DNA of 37,630 nt from Pseudomonadota bacterium (GCA_021806605.1 JAJZQY010000013.1:1-37630); one strand, 5' to 3'; shown: positions 9,391-21,303, counted from the first letter of the stretch. Notes: a model not told the origin generated them from the letters alone. Made by a program: numbers and translations.

Positions 9391-11088
9391 ATGGAATTGA
9401 CAGGCGCGGAAATCGTGCTGCGCTGCCTGCAGGAGGAGGGAGTCGAGCATGTTTTCGGATACCCTGGCGGGGCGGTGCTGTTCATCTACGATGAATTTTT
9501 CAAGCAGGACAAGGTCAAGCATATACTGACGCGGCATGAGCAGGGCGCAGTCCATGCGGCAGACGGCTATTCCCGTTCGACCAGGAAAGTGGGGGTTGCC
9601 CTGGTGACTTCCGGTCCCGGCGCGACCAATGCGGTGACGGGTATCGCGACAGCCTACATGGACTCCATTCCGATGGTGATCATCAGCGGGCAGGTGCCGA
9701 CCCCGGCCATCGGTCTCGATGCCTTCCAGGAAGTCGATACCGTCGGCATCACCCGCCCCTGCGTCAAGCACAACTTTCTGGTGAAGGACGTGAAGGACAT
9801 CGCGTCGACCATGAAAAAGGCGTTCTATCTCGCTTCCAGCGGGCGCCCCGGGCCGGTTCTCGTCGACATTCCCAAGGACATCACCCAGCACAAGGCCGAG
9901 TTCGTCTATCCGGAGTCTGTCAGCCTGCGCTCCTACAACCCGGTGACCAAGGGACATCCCGGCCAGATCAGGCGCGCCTTGCAGCTGATCCTGGAGGCCA
10001 AGCGGCCCATGGTCTACACGGGCGGCGGCGTCACGCTCAGCAATGCGGCCGGGGAATTGAGCGAATTCGTCAGGATGATGAATTTCCCCTGTACCAACAC
10101 CCTGATGGGTCTCGGCGGCTACCCTGCGACCGACAGGCAGTTCCTCGGCATGCTCGGCATGCACGGCACTTATGAGGCCAACATGGCGATGCAGGAATGC
10201 GATGTCCTGATCGCCGTCGGCGCGCGTTTCGACGATCGCGTGATCGGCAATCCGGAGCATTTCTTCAATGCTGCGCGGAAAATCATTCACATCGACATCG
10301 ATCCATCCTCGATTTCCAAGCGCGTCAGGGTGGACGTTCCCATCGTGGGCAACGTTCAGGACGTGCTGCAGGAAATGCTCAAGGCACTGAGTTCCAGCCG
10401 GGAGCGTGTCGACGCTGCCGCGCTCGAATCCTGGTGGAAGCAAATCGAGGAATGGCGCAGTCGCGACTGCCTGAAGTACGACAGGCAAAGCAAGCTCATC
10501 AAGCCGCAAATGGTGGTGGAAAAGCTTTACGAAGTGACGGGAGGGGACGCTTTCGTGACTTCCGATGTGGGGCAGCATCAGATGTGGGCGGCGCAGTTCT
10601 ACAAATTCGACAAGCCGAGGCGCTGGATCAATTCGGGTGGGCTGGGCACCATGGGTTTCGGGCTTCCGGCAGCCATGGGGGTCCAGGTGGCGAATCCGGG
10701 GGCCAAGGTGGCCTGCATTACCGGGGAGGGGAGCATCCAGATGTGTATCCAGGAGCTTTCCACCTGCAAGCAGTATCACCTGCCGGTCAAGATCATTGCC
10801 CTCAACAACCGCTATCTCGGCATGGTGAGGCAATGGCAGGAATTCTTCCACGGCAACCGCTATTCCGAGTCCTACATGGATGCGCTTCCCGATTTCGTGA
10901 AGCTCGCCGAGGCCTACGGTCATATCGGCATGCGGATCGAAAAGCCCGAAGACGTCGAGGGGGCACTGAAGGAGGCCTTCGCGCTGAAAGACAGGCTGGT
11001 TTTCATGGACTTCGTCACCGATCAGGCTGAGAATGTCTTCCCCATGGTCCCGGGCGGCAAGGGACTCAGCGAGATGATTCTGGTATAG
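9391..11088 (+). CDS. ilvI: Acetolactate synthase large subunit
   Basis: ThDP- and FAD-dependent enzyme condensing pyruvate with pyruvate or 2-oxobutyrate, the first common step of Val, Leu and Ile synthesis. 565 residues. The ThDP-activating glutamate lies in the N-terminal domain (RHEQGAVHAADGYSR), the FAD region is central, and the ThDP-binding motif is GEGSIQMCIQELSTC through NNRYLGMVRQWQEFF. The motif opens with GEG instead of the commoner GDG, a variant I believe occurs in related IlvI proteins. I start at ATG 9391 (MELTGAEIVLRC), with AAGG seven bases before it; a TTG at 9373 is in frame but unlikely. It is the first gene of ilvI-ilvH-ilvC-psd-pssA-leuA. Confidence 0.96.
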   Translation: MELTGAEIVLRCLQEEGVEHVFGYPGGAVLFIYDEFFKQDKVKHILTRHEQGAVHAADGYSRSTRKVGVALVTSGPGATNAVTGIATAYMDSIPMVIISGQVPTPAIGLDAFQEVDTVGITRPCVKHNFLVKDVKDIASTMKKAFYLASSGRPGPVLVDIPKDITQHKAEFVYPESVSLRSYNPVTKGHPGQIRRALQLILEAKRPMVYTGGGVTLSNAAGELSEFVRMMNFPCTNTLMGLGGYPATDRQFLGMLGMHGTYEANMAMQECDVLIAVGARFDDRVIGNPEHFFNAARKIIHIDIDPSSISKRVRVDVPIVGNVQDVLQEMLKALSSSRERVDAAALESWWKQIEEWRSRDCLKYDRQSKLIKPQMVVEKLYEVTGGDAFVTSDVGQHQMWAAQFYKFDKPRRWINSGGLGTMGFGLPAAMGVQVANPGAKVACITGEGSIQMCIQELSTCKQYHLPVKIIALNNRYLGMVRQWQEFFHGNRYSESYMDALPDFVKLAEAYGHIGMRIEKPEDVEGALKEAFALKDRLVFMDFVTDQAENVFPMVPGGKGLSEMILV

Positions 11089-11098
11089 GGGATCGGAC

Positions 11099-11590
11099 AT
11101 GCGGCATATCATTTCTTTACTGATGGAAAACGAAGCTGGGGCGCTCTCTCGCGTATCCGGCCTTTTTTCTGCCCGGGGCTACAACATCGAGTCGCTCAGC
11201 GTTGCGCCGACGGAAGATCCTTCCCTTTCCAGAATGACCATCGTCACCAGCGGGTCCGACGACGTCATCGAGCAGATCATCAAGCAGCTCAACAAGCTGA
11301 TCGAAGTCATCAAGGTCATCGACCTCAACGACGGCGAGCATATCGAGCGCGAGATGATGCTGGTCAAGGTGAAAGCCGGGGAAGCAGAGCGCGAAGAGGC
11401 GAAAAGGATGGCGGATATTTTCCGCGGGCGCATCATCGACGTCTCGGACCAGAGCTATACCATAGAGCTCACCGGAACCGTCGCCAAGCTGGATGCCTTC
11501 CTGGCCGCGATAGACCGCAGCTGGATACTGGAAACCGTGCGCACCGGCGCCTCCGGAATCGGCCGCGGCGCCAGGATGCTCAGAATTTAA
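11099..11590 (+). CDS. ilvH: Acetolactate synthase small (regulatory) subunit
   Basis: A 163-residue regulatory subunit that binds and activates IlvI and confers valine feedback inhibition. The N-terminal ACT domain is clear: MRHIISLLMENEAGALSRVS, GLFSARGYNIESLSVAPTED. The C-terminal domain includes GRIIDVSDQSYTIELTGTVA. It follows ilvI by ten bases and precedes ilvC by 24, consistent with one operon. Confidence 0.96.
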   Translation: MRHIISLLMENEAGALSRVSGLFSARGYNIESLSVAPTEDPSLSRMTIVTSGSDDVIEQIIKQLNKLIEVIKVIDLNDGEHIEREMMLVKVKAGEAEREEAKRMADIFRGRIIDVSDQSYTIELTGTVAKLDAFLAAIDRSWILETVRTGASGIGRGARMLRI

Positions 11591-12631
<1,041 letters not shown>

Positions 12632-12635
12632 TTGA

Positions 12636-13280
12636 ATGAAGCGCTATCCCCATCCCATCATCGCCCGCGAGGGTTGGCCTTATCTGGTCGTGATGGTAGG
12701 CTCCTCCGCGCTGGTGACCTGGGGAGTGGGGTGGATTTTCGCCGCCCCCTTCTGGATTTCGAGCCTTTTCGTGCTGCAGTTTTTCAGGGATCCGGGAAGG
12801 ACCGTTCCTGACGAACCCCATGCGGTTTTGTCCCCTGCGGATGGCAGGATCGTCGCGGTGGAAAAGGTGAATGATCCCTACCTCAATCGCGAGGCGATGA
12901 AGATCAGCGTGTTCATGAACGTGTTCAACGTGCATTCGAACCGCAGTCCCGTCGACGGCGAAGTGAAAGGCATCTGGTACTTCCCGGGGAAATTCGTCAA
13001 CGCCGATCTGGACAAGGCCTCCCTCGAGAACGAGCGCAACGCGATCTGGATCAGGACGACGGACGGAGTCGACGTCACCTGCGTCCAGGTCGCAGGGCTT
13101 ATTGCAAGGCGCATTCTCTGCTACGTGAAGGAAGGACAGCAGCTTTCCCGCGGCGAGCGCTACGGCTTCATCCGCTTCGGCTCCAGGGTGGACGTCTATC
13201 TTCCGCTGGAAGCGCGGATAAGGGTCGGCATAGGCGACAAGGTCTATGCCACGGAATCGATTCTCGCCGAGCTGAAATGA
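12636..13280 (+). CDS. psd: Phosphatidylserine decarboxylase proenzyme (short PSD-A type)
   Basis: A 214-residue membrane-bound pyruvoyl enzyme converting phosphatidylserine to phosphatidylethanolamine. One or two hydrophobic helices near residues 15-50 ([20 protein letters not shown]). The conserved core includes LSPADGRIV and [20 protein letters not shown]. The self-cleavage site is RFGSRVD (about residue 185), where the Ser becomes the pyruvoyl group. At this length it belongs to the short class rather than the roughly 320-residue E. coli class. It starts four bases after ilvC and overlaps pssA by four. Confidence 0.94.
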   Translation: MKRYPHPIIAREGWPYLVVMVGSSALVTWGVGWIFAAPFWISSLFVLQFFRDPGRTVPDEPHAVLSPADGRIVAVEKVNDPYLNREAMKISVFMNVFNVHSNRSPVDGEVKGIWYFPGKFVNADLDKASLENERNAIWIRTTDGVDVTCVQVAGLIARRILCYVKEGQQLSRGERYGFIRFGSRVDVYLPLEARIRVGIGDKVYATESILAELK

Positions 13281-14050
13281 AGGAAACCTACGGAGAATCC
13301 GAGTTGCTTCCCGCCAAGCCGAGAAGACGCGGGATCTATCTGTTGCCGAACCTGTTCACCACGGCGGCTCTTTTTGCCGGATTCTATGCCATCGTGCAGG
13401 CGATGAACGGGCGCTTCGAGCGCGCAGCCGTAGCCATCTTCGTGGCCATGATTCTCGACGGCCTGGACGGGCGCATCGCACGCCTCACCCATACCCAGAG
13501 CGCCTTCGGTGCGGAATACGACAGTCTCTCCGACATGGTTTCTTTCGGCGTCGCGCCGGCGCTGGTCGTCTACGAATGGGCGCTGAAGGGCTTGGGAAAA
13601 CTCGGCTGGGTCGCGGCGTTCATCTATTGCGCGAGCGCGGCGCTGCGGCTTGCGCGCTTCAATACCCAGATGGACGTCGTCGACAAGCGCTATTTCCAGG
13701 GGCTTCCCAGCCCAGCTGCGGCGGCTCTCATAGCGGGGCTGGTGTGGCTGATGCTCGATTTCGAGGTGCAGGGGGGGGATGTCCGGGTGATCTCCTGGCT
13801 GGTGACGATGTTCGCCGGGCTCACCATGATCAGCAACATTCCCTTCTACAGCTTCAAGGATCTCAATTTCAGGAAAAGCGTGCCTTTCATCGCATTGTTC
13901 TTCTTCCTGCTGGTGTTCGTCCTGCTCACGAGCGCGCCCGCAAAGGTTCTGTTCGCAATATTCCTGAGTTATTCCTTCTCCGGCTACTTGCTCTGGTTCT
14001 GGCGCCGATGGAAGGGCAGGCATCAAGAAGGGGAGCAACATGAAAGATAA
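13277..14050 (+). CDS. pssA: CDP-diacylglycerol--serine O-phosphatidyltransferase
   Basis: Integral membrane CDP-alcohol phosphotransferase, 257 residues, that makes phosphatidylserine, the substrate of the psd product encoded just upstream. The family motif DG-x2-AR-x8-G-x3-D-x3-D is visible in [20 protein letters not shown] and [15 protein letters not shown]. About six to eight hydrophobic segments follow. The start overlaps the psd stop (ATGA), and the last 11 bp overlap leuA. Confidence 0.94.
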   Translation: MKETYGESELLPAKPRRRGIYLLPNLFTTAALFAGFYAIVQAMNGRFERAAVAIFVAMILDGLDGRIARLTHTQSAFGAEYDSLSDMVSFGVAPALVVYEWALKGLGKLGWVAAFIYCASAALRLARFNTQMDVVDKRYFQGLPSPAAAALIAGLVWLMLDFEVQGGDVRVISWLVTMFAGLTMISNIPFYSFKDLNFRKSVPFIALFFFLLVFVLLTSAPAKVLFAIFLSYSFSGYLLWFWRRWKGRHQEGEQHER

Positions 14051-15575
14051 ACTGATCATTTTCGACACCACCTTGCGCGACGGGGAGCAGAGCCCCGGCG
14101 CATCGATGACGAAAGAGGAAAAGGTGAGAATCGCCCGCCAGCTCGAACGCATGCGGGTGGACGTGATCGAGGCGGGCTTTCCCGCTGCGAGCCTGGGCGA
14201 CTTCGAAGCGGTGAGCGCTGTGGCGGAAGCCGTCAAGGATAGCACGGTATGCGGCCTTGCCCGGGCCATCGAGAACGATATCAGGCGCGCCGGCGAGGCA
14301 TTGAAGCGCGCAAAATCCGGGCGAATCCACACCTTCATCGCGACTTCCCCCATCCACATGGAAAAGAAGCTGCGCATGGGTCCCGATCAGGTCCTGGCTC
14401 AGGCGGTGAAAGCGGTGAAATGGGCGGCCGAATATACCGACAATATCGAATTTTCTCCAGAGGATGCGGGAAGATCCGACCTCGACTTCCTGTGCAGGAT
14501 ACTGGAGGCCGTGATAGACGCAGGTGCCAGGACCCTCAACATTCCCGACACCGTGGGGTACAGCATGCCGGAACAGTATGGCGCGCTGATCCGCAATCTC
14601 AGGGAAAGAATCCCGAATTCGGACAAGGCGATTTTTTCGGTTCACTGCCACAACGACCTCGGGCTGGCTGTCGCCAACTCCCTTTCCGCCGTGATGAACG
14701 GGGCGCGTCAGGTCGAATGCACCATCAACGGGCTGGGCGAGCGGGCCGGAAATGCAGCGCTGGAAGAGATCGTGATGGCGGTGAGAACGCGCCAGGATTA
14801 TTTTCCCTGCGAGACCGGCATAGATGCGACCCAGATCGTCCAGGCTAGCCGTCTCGTCTCCGGCATCACGGGATTCGCGGTTCAGCCCAACAAGGCGATC
14901 GTGGGGGTCAACGCCTTTGCCCACGAATCCGGGATACATCAGGACGGCGTATTGAAGAGCCGTGAGACCTACGAGATCATGCGCGCCGAGGATGTGGGCT
15001 GGAGCGCGAACAAGCTGGTTCTCGGCAAGCATTCCGGGCGGAACGCTTTCAGAACCCGTCTCACCGAGCTCGGCATCGACCTGGGTTCGGAAGAGGCGCT
15101 CAACGCCGCCTTTGCGAGATTCAAGGATCTCGCCGACAAGAAGCACGAAATATTCGATGAGGACATTCAGGCGATCGCATCCGACGAGGCGGTGATCGCC
15201 GCCCCGGAGCACTACAGGCTGCTTTTTTTGAAGGTCTGCTCGGAGACCGGCGAGATTCCGCATGCCACGCTGAAGCTTCTGGAAGGCGGCGTGGAGCGGC
15301 AGGGCGAGGCTGACGGAGGCGGGCCGGTGGATGCCGCGTTCAAGGCGATCGAGCGCATCGCCCAAAGCGGCGCCGAATTGCAGCTCTATTCGGTCAACAA
15401 CATCACCAGCGGAACGGATGCGCAGGGAGAAGTCACGGTCAGGCTGCAGAAAGAGGGCAGGATCGTCAACGGACAGGGGGCCGACACCGACATCGTGGTG
15501 GCTTCTGCCAAGGCCTACATCGGGGCGCTCAACCGCCTGATTAGCGGCCCCGAGAAGCTGAACCCGCAGCTCTGA
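14040..15575 (+). CDS. leuA: 2-isopropylmalate synthase
   Basis: Condenses acetyl-CoA with 2-oxoisovalerate, the committed step of leucine synthesis. 511 residues. The N-terminal TIM barrel starts [19 protein letters not shown] and carries the metal-binding [13 protein letters not shown] motif; [15 protein letters not shown] sequence is present as [20 protein letters not shown]. The C-terminal allosteric (leucine-binding) domain spans roughly 390-505. It overlaps pssA by 11 bp, with GGGGAG before the ATG, and ends inside the convergent marR gene (35-bp overlap). Its product uses the 2-oxoisovalerate made by the IlvIHC pathway upstream. Confidence 0.96.
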   Translation: MKDKLIIFDTTLRDGEQSPGASMTKEEKVRIARQLERMRVDVIEAGFPAASLGDFEAVSAVAEAVKDSTVCGLARAIENDIRRAGEALKRAKSGRIHTFIATSPIHMEKKLRMGPDQVLAQAVKAVKWAAEYTDNIEFSPEDAGRSDLDFLCRILEAVIDAGARTLNIPDTVGYSMPEQYGALIRNLRERIPNSDKAIFSVHCHNDLGLAVANSLSAVMNGARQVECTINGLGERAGNAALEEIVMAVRTRQDYFPCETGIDATQIVQASRLVSGITGFAVQPNKAIVGVNAFAHESGIHQDGVLKSRETYEIMRAEDVGWSANKLVLGKHSGRNAFRTRLTELGIDLGSEEALNAAFARFKDLADKKHEIFDEDIQAIASDEAVIAAPEHYRLLFLKVCSETGEIPHATLKLLEGGVERQGEADGGGPVDAAFKAIERIAQSGAELQLYSVNNITSGTDAQGEVTVRLQKEGRIVNGQGADTDIVVASAKAYIGALNRLISGPEKLNPQL

Positions 15576-15981
15576 AGCGCTCCTCGAGCGCTTCGAGGAC
15601 TGCCATTGCGGCATCGAGGCTGCCTCTGGAAAACCCGTCCAGCGCGCCCGAGGAAAAGGCGAGTCTCAGCGGCTGAGCGGCTTCGAAGAGCGCTGTCCCT
15701 TTTTGCGCGAGTTCCACCAGAGTCACCCTGTTGTCCTCGGGAGAGATTCGCCTTCTCACGATGCCTTCGGATTCCATCTGCTTCAATTGCCGGGTCAGCG
15801 AAGCGGGATCCGTGGACAGCCTTCTGGCGAGATCCTTTTGAGCGGACTCCCCGCTTTCATGCAAGACCTGCAGAATGCGCCAGCGCGGCAGGGCCATCCC
15901 CACTTTTGATTCGAACGCGGCATGCATGGCGCGCCCGGTGCGTCCGATCTGCTGCAGCAGGTTCTTGTCTTCGCTATTCAC
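15541..15981 (-). CDS. MarR family transcriptional regulator
   Basis: A 146-residue winged-helix repressor-type protein. The recognition region is [20 protein letters not shown], followed by [20 protein letters not shown], the characteristic MarR wing (D-x-R). It overlaps the end of the MFS exporter gene by 8 bp and is in the same orientation, so the two form an operon. The palindrome just upstream of the exporter (17523-17544) is the probable binding site, predicting autoregulation released by an exporter substrate. The ligand is not known. Confidence 0.92.
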   Translation of the reverse strand: MNSEDKNLLQQIGRTGRAMHAAFESKVGMALPRWRILQVLHESGESAQKDLARRLSTDPASLTRQLKQMESEGIVRRRISPEDNRVTLVELAQKGTALFEAAQPLRLAFSSGALDGFSRGSLDAAMAVLEALEERFRAAGSASRGR

Positions 15982-17509
15982 TGGGCTGCCTCTTGTGCTG
16001 GAGACTCATGGGAGGAACGCGGTGCGCCACCCAGAAGGCGACTGCGAGGAGCGCAACGACGATCCACAGACTCGCGTGGATGGAATCGACGAGGATGGCT
16101 CTCGCCCTGGACAGGAGCGGCGCGGCATCGAGATGTCCGAGCAAAAATTTCGATGCGAGCGCCTTGTTGACAAGCATCTGCGGATCTTTCAGCCGCATGC
16201 CCCATTGCAAGGCCCTTTCGGAATGCAACATCCGCCCGACCCCTGCGGCATAGCGGTGCGAAACCAGGACGCCGATCAGCGCTGTGCCTAGCATGCCGCC
16301 GATCATGCGGGTCGACTGCAGCATGGCGGTAGCCACCCCGAGTTGCGCCCTCGGGGCGGTGGCCTGCACGAACAGGGTGAGATTGGGCATCAAGAGGCCA
16401 AGGCCCAGCCCTCCCGCCATCATGGATGCGGCAACCAGGGAATGCGCCGTGGCAGCATTGAGACGGGTCATGGAAAAAGCCGAGAGGCAGAACAGGAAAA
16501 GGCCGAAATGGAGCATCCTGTTGGGGTTCGCCAGTCTCGTGACGATGCGCCCGTTGACGATGCTGCCGATCGTGATCGAAACCGCGAGAGGGGTGACCAG
16601 AAGCCCTGCCTCATTTGCGGGAAGGCCGAACCCGCCTTGGAAAAGCAGCGGCGCATAATACATGACCGCGAACAGGGAGAAACCCATCATCAGGGAAAGG
16701 GCGAAGAGCGGCACGAGGCTCCTGTGGGTGAGCATGGCGAGCGGCAGAACCGGGTTCTCGCATTTCAGTTCCCAGTAAATCAGCGCGATGAGCGACGCAA
16801 TTCCCAGCAGGGCTAGCGCAATCAGCTCGGGGAGAGGCTTCCCTTGCGGGAACCATTCGATGAGGAGCTGGAGCGAGCCGAGCGCGAGCGCGAGCAGGAT
16901 CGATCCCTGCCAGTCGAGCGGGGAGGGCAGCGCATCGCTGTGCCTGATTCTGGGCAGGTATCGCCAGACGAAGAGCAGACTCAGGAGTCCAACGGGAAGA
17001 TTGACGAAGAATACCCAGCGCCATCCCCAGTATTGCGTCAGATATCCACCAATGGATGGGCCGACCGCATTGGCAAGGCCGAATGCCGAACTGAACAGCA
17101 CCTGCCAGCGCAGCCGTTCGCGCGGCTCGGGAAAGAGGTCGGGAACGCTGGCGAAGGCGGTGATGACAAGCATTCCTCCCCCAACGCCCTGAAGGGCGCG
17201 GGCCAGGACGAGCTCGAGCATGTCTTGCGCCATGCCGCAGAGCATGGAAGCCAGGGTGAAGAGGATGATGGCATTGACGACAAAGGGTTTCCTGCCGTAT
17301 TCGTCGCCGAGCTTGCCGAAAATCGGCACGGTGATCACCGAGGTCAACAGATAGGCGGTTCCGACCCAGGCATAGAGGTCGAAGCCATTGAGCTCCGCCA
17401 CCACCGTAGGCATTGCCGTGCCGATGACGGTCTGGTCTAGCGCCACCATGATCAGGACGAAACACAACCCCAGCATGGCGAAGAATTTCAGGCGGAACGA
17501 GTCTTCCAT
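15974..17509 (-). CDS. DHA2-type MFS drug/solute exporter (EmrB/QacA-like)
   Basis: A 511-residue, probably 14-helix, proton-coupled exporter. MLGLCFVLIMVALDQTVIGT, AMPTVVAELNGF and FGKLGDEYGRKPFVV are the helix 1 and A-motif signatures; ARALQGVGGGMLVITAFASV is the motif C area of the DHA2 family. I start at ATG 17509 because the longer TTG start at 17524 would lie inside the operator palindrome. No strong Shine-Dalgarno is visible for either. It is co-transcribed with the downstream marR gene. No membrane-fusion (EmrA-like) gene is adjacent. Confidence 0.93.
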   Translation of the reverse strand: MEDSFRLKFFAMLGLCFVLIMVALDQTVIGTAMPTVVAELNGFDLYAWVGTAYLLTSVITVPIFGKLGDEYGRKPFVVNAIILFTLASMLCGMAQDMLELVLARALQGVGGGMLVITAFASVPDLFPEPRERLRWQVLFSSAFGLANAVGPSIGGYLTQYWGWRWVFFVNLPVGLLSLLFVWRYLPRIRHSDALPSPLDWQGSILLALALGSLQLLIEWFPQGKPLPELIALALLGIASLIALIYWELKCENPVLPLAMLTHRSLVPLFALSLMMGFSLFAVMYYAPLLFQGGFGLPANEAGLLVTPLAVSITIGSIVNGRIVTRLANPNRMLHFGLFLFCLSAFSMTRLNAATAHSLVAASMMAGGLGLGLLMPNLTLFVQATAPRAQLGVATAMLQSTRMIGGMLGTALIGVLVSHRYAAGVGRMLHSERALQWGMRLKDPQMLVNKALASKFLLGHLDAAPLLSRARAILVDSIHASLWIVVALLAVAFWVAHRVPPMSLQHKRQPSE

Positions 17510-17522
17510 CTGTTGACTTGGC

Positions 17523-17544
17523 AATTATTGATATATCAATTATT
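17523..17544. promoter_or_regulatory. Palindromic MarR-type operator
   Basis: A perfect 14-bp palindrome, ATTGATATATCAAT (17527-17540), is extended on both sides to a 22-bp dyad with one mismatched pair. It starts 13 bp upstream of the exporter ATG. Size, AT-richness and TTGATA/TATCAA half sites fit MarR-family operators, and the regulator gene is in the same operon. Confidence 0.75.
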
Positions 17545-17583
17545 TTACCGGAAGCGGAGGACGCATTCAAGGTTCGATTCAAT

Positions 17584-18030
17584 TCATTTCGAATCCGCTA
17601 GAAGGCGGTCGAGTTCCCGGGCGAAGGCCTGGCGGTCGGCCTGGCTGAAGGCGGGGGGGCCCCCGGTTTGAATCCCCGAGCCTCTCATTTCATCCATGAA
17701 ATTGCGCAGGCTGAGGCATTCGCGGATATTGTCCCGGTCATAGCGCTCTCCGCGCGGGTTCAGCGCGATCGCCCCGTTCTCGACGACCTGCGCCGCGAGC
17801 GGAATGTCGGCCGTGACGACGAGGTCGCCTTCCCCAGCGAGCTCGGCGATCCGCCTGTCGGCAACGTCGAAACCGGGTGGCACCTGCATCGCCCTGATGA
17901 ATGGGGAAGGAGGCGTGCGCAACGGCCTGTTGGCGACCAGCGTGAGCTGAATCCTGACCCGCTGTGCGGCCCGGAAAAGAATGTCCTTGACTGCAGACGG
18001 ACAGGCATCGGCATCGACCCAGATGTTCAT
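17584..18030 (-). CDS. UPF0178 (YaiI/YqxD) family protein
   Basis: A 148-residue protein beginning [20 protein letters not shown], with [17 protein letters not shown] and [15 protein letters not shown], the diagnostic segments of the YaiI/YqxD family. The fold has been related to PIN-type nucleases, but the role is unknown. It lies ten bases after mscS and is the last gene of the sucrose operon. Its first 115 bp are duplicated at 24493-24607 with a single base change. The copy here is full length and intact. Confidence 0.92.
   Translation of the reverse strand: MNIWVDADACPSAVKDILFRAAQRVRIQLTLVANRPLRTPPSPFIRAMQVPPGFDVADRRIAELAGEGDLVVTADIPLAAQVVENGAIALNPRGERYDRDNIRECLSLRNFMDEMRGSGIQTGGPPAFSQADRQAFARELDRLLADSK
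17916..18030 (-). repeat. 115-bp direct repeat, copy 1 (5' end of intact UPF0178 gene)
   Basis: Identical to 24493-24607 except one base (Val to Ile at codon 14). Both copies have the same orientation, with a period of 6577 bp. One repeat boundary falls exactly at the ATG; the other is near codon 38. Confidence 0.95.
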
Positions 18031-18040
18031 TCAATCGCGT

Positions 18041-18946
18041 TCATGCTGTTGCGTCCCGCAGGGAAATCTTTTCCGGCTTTGCCACCACGTTTAACGACGG
18101 TGCAGAGCCGTCCTTAGCCTGACCAGGATAGATGGTAACATGAGGGAAGGGGATCTCGATGCCGTGATGATCGAATGCCCGCTTCAGTCGCTTCAGAAAT
18201 TCACGTCTGATTCCCCATTGCTCAAGCGGAAGCACCTTGAACCGGCAGCGGATCACGACAGCAGATTCATCCCACTTGTCGACTCCCGCCATTTCGATGT
18301 CTTCGAGGATCTTTGCCGCGAAATCAGAGGCCTCCCTGAGTTCACCGCCGATCTTTTTCATCAGTTCCATCACCTCGTCCAGATCTTCCCTGTAGGCGAC
18401 GCCGACGTCGATCACGGCGTAGGCGTATTCGCGACTCATATTGGTGACCGTGGTAATCGCACCATTGGGGATGAAATGGACGTTGCCGTCGTAGTCCCGC
18501 AGCTTGATGTAGCGCAGCGTGACTTCCTCGACGAGGCCCCCCTTCTCTGCAACGACGACAACGTCGCCCTGCCTCACCTGATTTTCCAGCAGCATGAAGA
18601 ATCCGTTCAGGTAATCCTTGATTACGTGCTGTGCACCAAAGCCTATGGCCACGCCTGCCACTCCTGCGGTGGCGAGTATTGGCCCGATGGATATGCCGAT
18701 TTCGCCGAGCAGAACGAGACCAGCAACGACGAAAAGGATCACCGAGGCCATGTAGAGGGAAACCTGACCCAGGGTTTCGATGCGTTTGAGCTCCTCCGGG
18801 TGGTCTCCTCTCTGTTTCGTCAGATAATCCTTCAGCAGGGAAATGGATCGGCCTATCAGCCTTCTCGCGATCCAGACCAGGATGAGGATCAGCAGGATGT
18901 GAAACGCTGTTTGGGAATACTGAACCAGGTAAGACCAATCATTCAT
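18041..18946 (-). CDS. mscS: Small-conductance mechanosensitive channel (MscS family)
   Basis: A 301-residue channel with three helices in the first about 115 residues. The pore helix is [20 protein letters not shown], the Ala/Gly-rich TM3 pattern, followed by [20 protein letters not shown] and the beta domain ([31 protein letters not shown]). The C-terminal alpha/beta cytoplasmic cage is present. MscS channels open on hypo-osmotic shock and release solutes. Its start overlaps the sucrose synthase stop (ATGA), so it is co-expressed with sucrose metabolism, which suggests a shared osmotic role. Confidence 0.93.
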   Translation of the reverse strand: MNDWSYLVQYSQTAFHILLILILVWIARRLIGRSISLLKDYLTKQRGDHPEELKRIETLGQVSLYMASVILFVVAGLVLLGEIGISIGPILATAGVAGVAIGFGAQHVIKDYLNGFFMLLENQVRQGDVVVVAEKGGLVEEVTLRYIKLRDYDGNVHFIPNGAITTVTNMSREYAYAVIDVGVAYREDLDEVMELMKKIGGELREASDFAAKILEDIEMAGVDKWDESAVVIRCRFKVLPLEQWGIRREFLKRLKRAFDHHGIEIPFPHVTIYPGQAKDGSAPSLNVVAKPEKISLRDATA

Positions 18947-21303
18947 CTTTCCATGCTCCCGGCAAGGGGGCGGAATTGGAGATGATAGAACATGTCGAGA
19001 TAGCGCGAGGTTTCCTCACGATCGAGGTTGCTGACGAATTTCCAGAACGCGTAGATTCTGGAAAGCGTCATCATGTGCTCAGCGTAAAGCTTCCAAGTAT
19101 ATTTCTCAGCGACGCGTTGCAGCGCTCCTTTGGAGATGCGCTGCCATTCATCAGGCTGCGCCGTGAATTTTTCGATGAATTCCGCTATCGATTCGGAAGC
19201 GGCCGATCCGTCATTCGGGTCGATATGAAAACCCGATTCCCCATGCTGAATGATCTCCTTGGGGCCGCCATGGCAGGTCGCGAATACGGGAAGGCCGGAT
19301 GCCATCGCTTCGATGATGGTCAGCCCGAAGGCTTCGAAAAGGGCGGGTTGGACGAAGATTCCCCGCCTGTCGGCGACATAACGGTAAAGTTCCCCCGCGA
19401 GATTTTTCGGCAGGCGCATGCCAAGCCACCTGATTTTCCCCTCGAGCCCTGCCATCAGCTCGTGCATCTTCGCGATCTGCTCGCGCTCCTCGATATCGGA
19501 AGAATCATCGGGGTCGAGATGGCCGCCGACGAGAAGGAGGTTGGCGCCGTTCTTCAATCTTTCGGAATTGGCATACCATTCGACCAGCCCCGTCAGGTTC
19601 TTGATCCTGTCGAGCCTGGCCATGCTGAAGATCAGTGGCTTCTCCCTGTCCTCGAACATTCCCTTGGACTGGCCATCAGGTTTGGCGTAAATCAGGGTCT
19701 CGATTTCCGGATGCAGCGAAAGCAGGCGACGCTTGGCTTCGTGGTAAGGGAAGTAGACGTTTTCGTCTGCGCCGGGAGAGACTATGTTGAATTTCGGATC
19801 GAAGAGATCAATTCCGTTGACGACGCGGTAAAGCCCAGGCATCGTGAAGGCCCGGTAGCTGCCGTACTGGCCCACCGTTTCCTCGGTTCCAGCAATTTCC
19901 TGATAGGTGCTGGTGATGATGAAGTCGGCCGTGTTCATGGAGATCAGGTCCGCGGTGTACTGGCAGGAGAAATGATAGCGCGCTTCGTTTTGTTTCCAGT
20001 AGAGATCCGAATGAAGGTATTTCGTCTTTTCCAGCGCATGGGCGATGTTGCACTGCGTCACGCCGAGACGCCTGGCTATCAGGGAGGCGACGAGGTTGCC
20101 GTCGGAATAGTTGCCGATGACGAAATCCGGGCGCCTGCCCAGTTCGGCAAGCGCTTCCTTTTCCGCCTCAAGCGCAAAGTCTTCGAGATAGGGCCAGACT
20201 TCGAACCGGGATATCCATTGCCTCACCACTTCCCCGTTCTTTTTCCTGAAAGGTACACGGAGTATCCAGGTGTTTTCGCATCCGCTAACCTTTTCCAGCC
20301 TTTGGTTGCAGGAAGTCTGTCCGGCATCCGGAATGAGTCGGGTGAGGATCAGTATCTTCGGTTCCACGGGAACGCCTTGGCGCGCCAGGCTGATGCGCAT
20401 TTCCTTCTCCAGTGCCTTGACCTGGTCGAGGATGTAGACTACCTGGCCGCCCGTATCCGGCAGCCCAAGCACCTTGTCCTGGCCGAAATAGCCGTGAGGG
20501 GAGACGATCAGCAGGCGGGAAATCATCGGGATGCGCGAAAGGAAGGCTTCTAGGTTCTCAGGGGAAGGCGCCTCCAGAATGTAGAGAAGCAGATTCATGG
20601 TCTCCGTCACGCGCCCCGCCTTGTCTCCCCATCCTGGCTGGAATCCGAGTCTGACGAGCTTTTCCGAGAATGCTTCCCAAAGCGCATTCTCATCCAGTTT
20701 TTCGAGTTCGACGATGGCATGCCTCAGGGCATTTCTCAGTGCCGGAACCTCCCTGAACTGCTCGCTGATCATGAGCTGCTGGCCGTTTATCGCATGGAGA
20801 CGAAGGAATTCCAGCAGCTTGCTTTCTCCATCCTGGGCGCGGCTGAAGAGATCGCTGGCGAGCTTTCTGTTGAGAAAGAGCATGCCTTGCCCGATGGAGC
20901 GCCATTCCTTGAGCCTAGGAAAATCTCGCCCGAATGGCGTGAAATCGATCTCCAGAACGGAAGAGGGTTCAATCGCGGGGTCGATTTGGATTTCCTTGAA
21001 TCTCAGAAATTCCGAAGTGCCGATTTCCTCGATCTCCAGCGATTCGCTGTTGATGCGCAGGTAAGTCCATTGTGCGGTTTCGGGTCTGAGCGCGAAGTAG
21101 GCCCACGGCGAATTGAAGACCCCTTCCTGCAGGCTCCTGACGAATTCACCGAGCACCGGGTCTCGTTCCCCGGAGAGTGCCTCGAAACCTGCATGCAGAT
21201 CGGACTGAAGGAGGAAATGGCGCTTTTCGGCAAAATAGCGGCGCATCAGGGCATAGATCATGTCCCTGTTTTCTTTCGCGTAGTGAATCAAATTTTCGAT
21301 CAT
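18943..21303 (-). CDS. sus: Sucrose synthase
   Basis: A GT-B, GT4-family enzyme of 786 residues that reversibly converts sucrose and a nucleoside diphosphate to NDP-glucose and fructose. Residues 1-250 form the N-terminal regulatory part. The glycosyltransferase core begins [20 protein letters not shown], followed by [15 protein letters not shown]. The nucleotide-sugar E-x7-E motif is in [20 protein letters not shown] (about 654-662). The length matches the characterised Nitrosomonas europaea enzyme (about 794 residues). It lies between sps and mscS with four-base overlaps on both sides. Together with SPS/SPP and fructokinase it allows both synthesis and breakdown of sucrose. Confidence 0.94.
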   Translation of the reverse strand: MIENLIHYAKENRDMIYALMRRYFAEKRHFLLQSDLHAGFEALSGERDPVLGEFVRSLQEGVFNSPWAYFALRPETAQWTYLRINSESLEIEEIGTSEFLRFKEIQIDPAIEPSSVLEIDFTPFGRDFPRLKEWRSIGQGMLFLNRKLASDLFSRAQDGESKLLEFLRLHAINGQQLMISEQFREVPALRNALRHAIVELEKLDENALWEAFSEKLVRLGFQPGWGDKAGRVTETMNLLLYILEAPSPENLEAFLSRIPMISRLLIVSPHGYFGQDKVLGLPDTGGQVVYILDQVKALEKEMRISLARQGVPVEPKILILTRLIPDAGQTSCNQRLEKVSGCENTWILRVPFRKKNGEVVRQWISRFEVWPYLEDFALEAEKEALAELGRRPDFVIGNYSDGNLVASLIARRLGVTQCNIAHALEKTKYLHSDLYWKQNEARYHFSCQYTADLISMNTADFIITSTYQEIAGTEETVGQYGSYRAFTMPGLYRVVNGIDLFDPKFNIVSPGADENVYFPYHEAKRRLLSLHPEIETLIYAKPDGQSKGMFEDREKPLIFSMARLDRIKNLTGLVEWYANSERLKNGANLLLVGGHLDPDDSSDIEEREQIAKMHELMAGLEGKIRWLGMRLPKNLAGELYRYVADRRGIFVQPALFEAFGLTIIEAMASGLPVFATCHGGPKEIIQHGESGFHIDPNDGSAASESIAEFIEKFTAQPDEWQRISKGALQRVAEKYTWKLYAEHMMTLSRIYAFWKFVSNLDREETSRYLDMFYHLQFRPLAGSMER

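Noticed and set aside
9352..11112. 586-codon open frame on the minus strand
   Set aside because: Exact antisense of ilvI, which has all its catalytic motifs; the His/Asp/Arg-rich translation has no family signature.
13926..15614. 562-codon open frame on the minus strand
   Set aside because: Antisense of leuA and the end of pssA; no domain visible.
17554..17590. GATTC/GAATC hairpin at the end of the UPF0178 gene as a terminator
   Set aside because: The stem is five pairs and no T-run follows on either strand.
18976..20553. 525-codon open frame on the plus strand
   Set aside because: Antisense of sucrose synthase, a certain gene.
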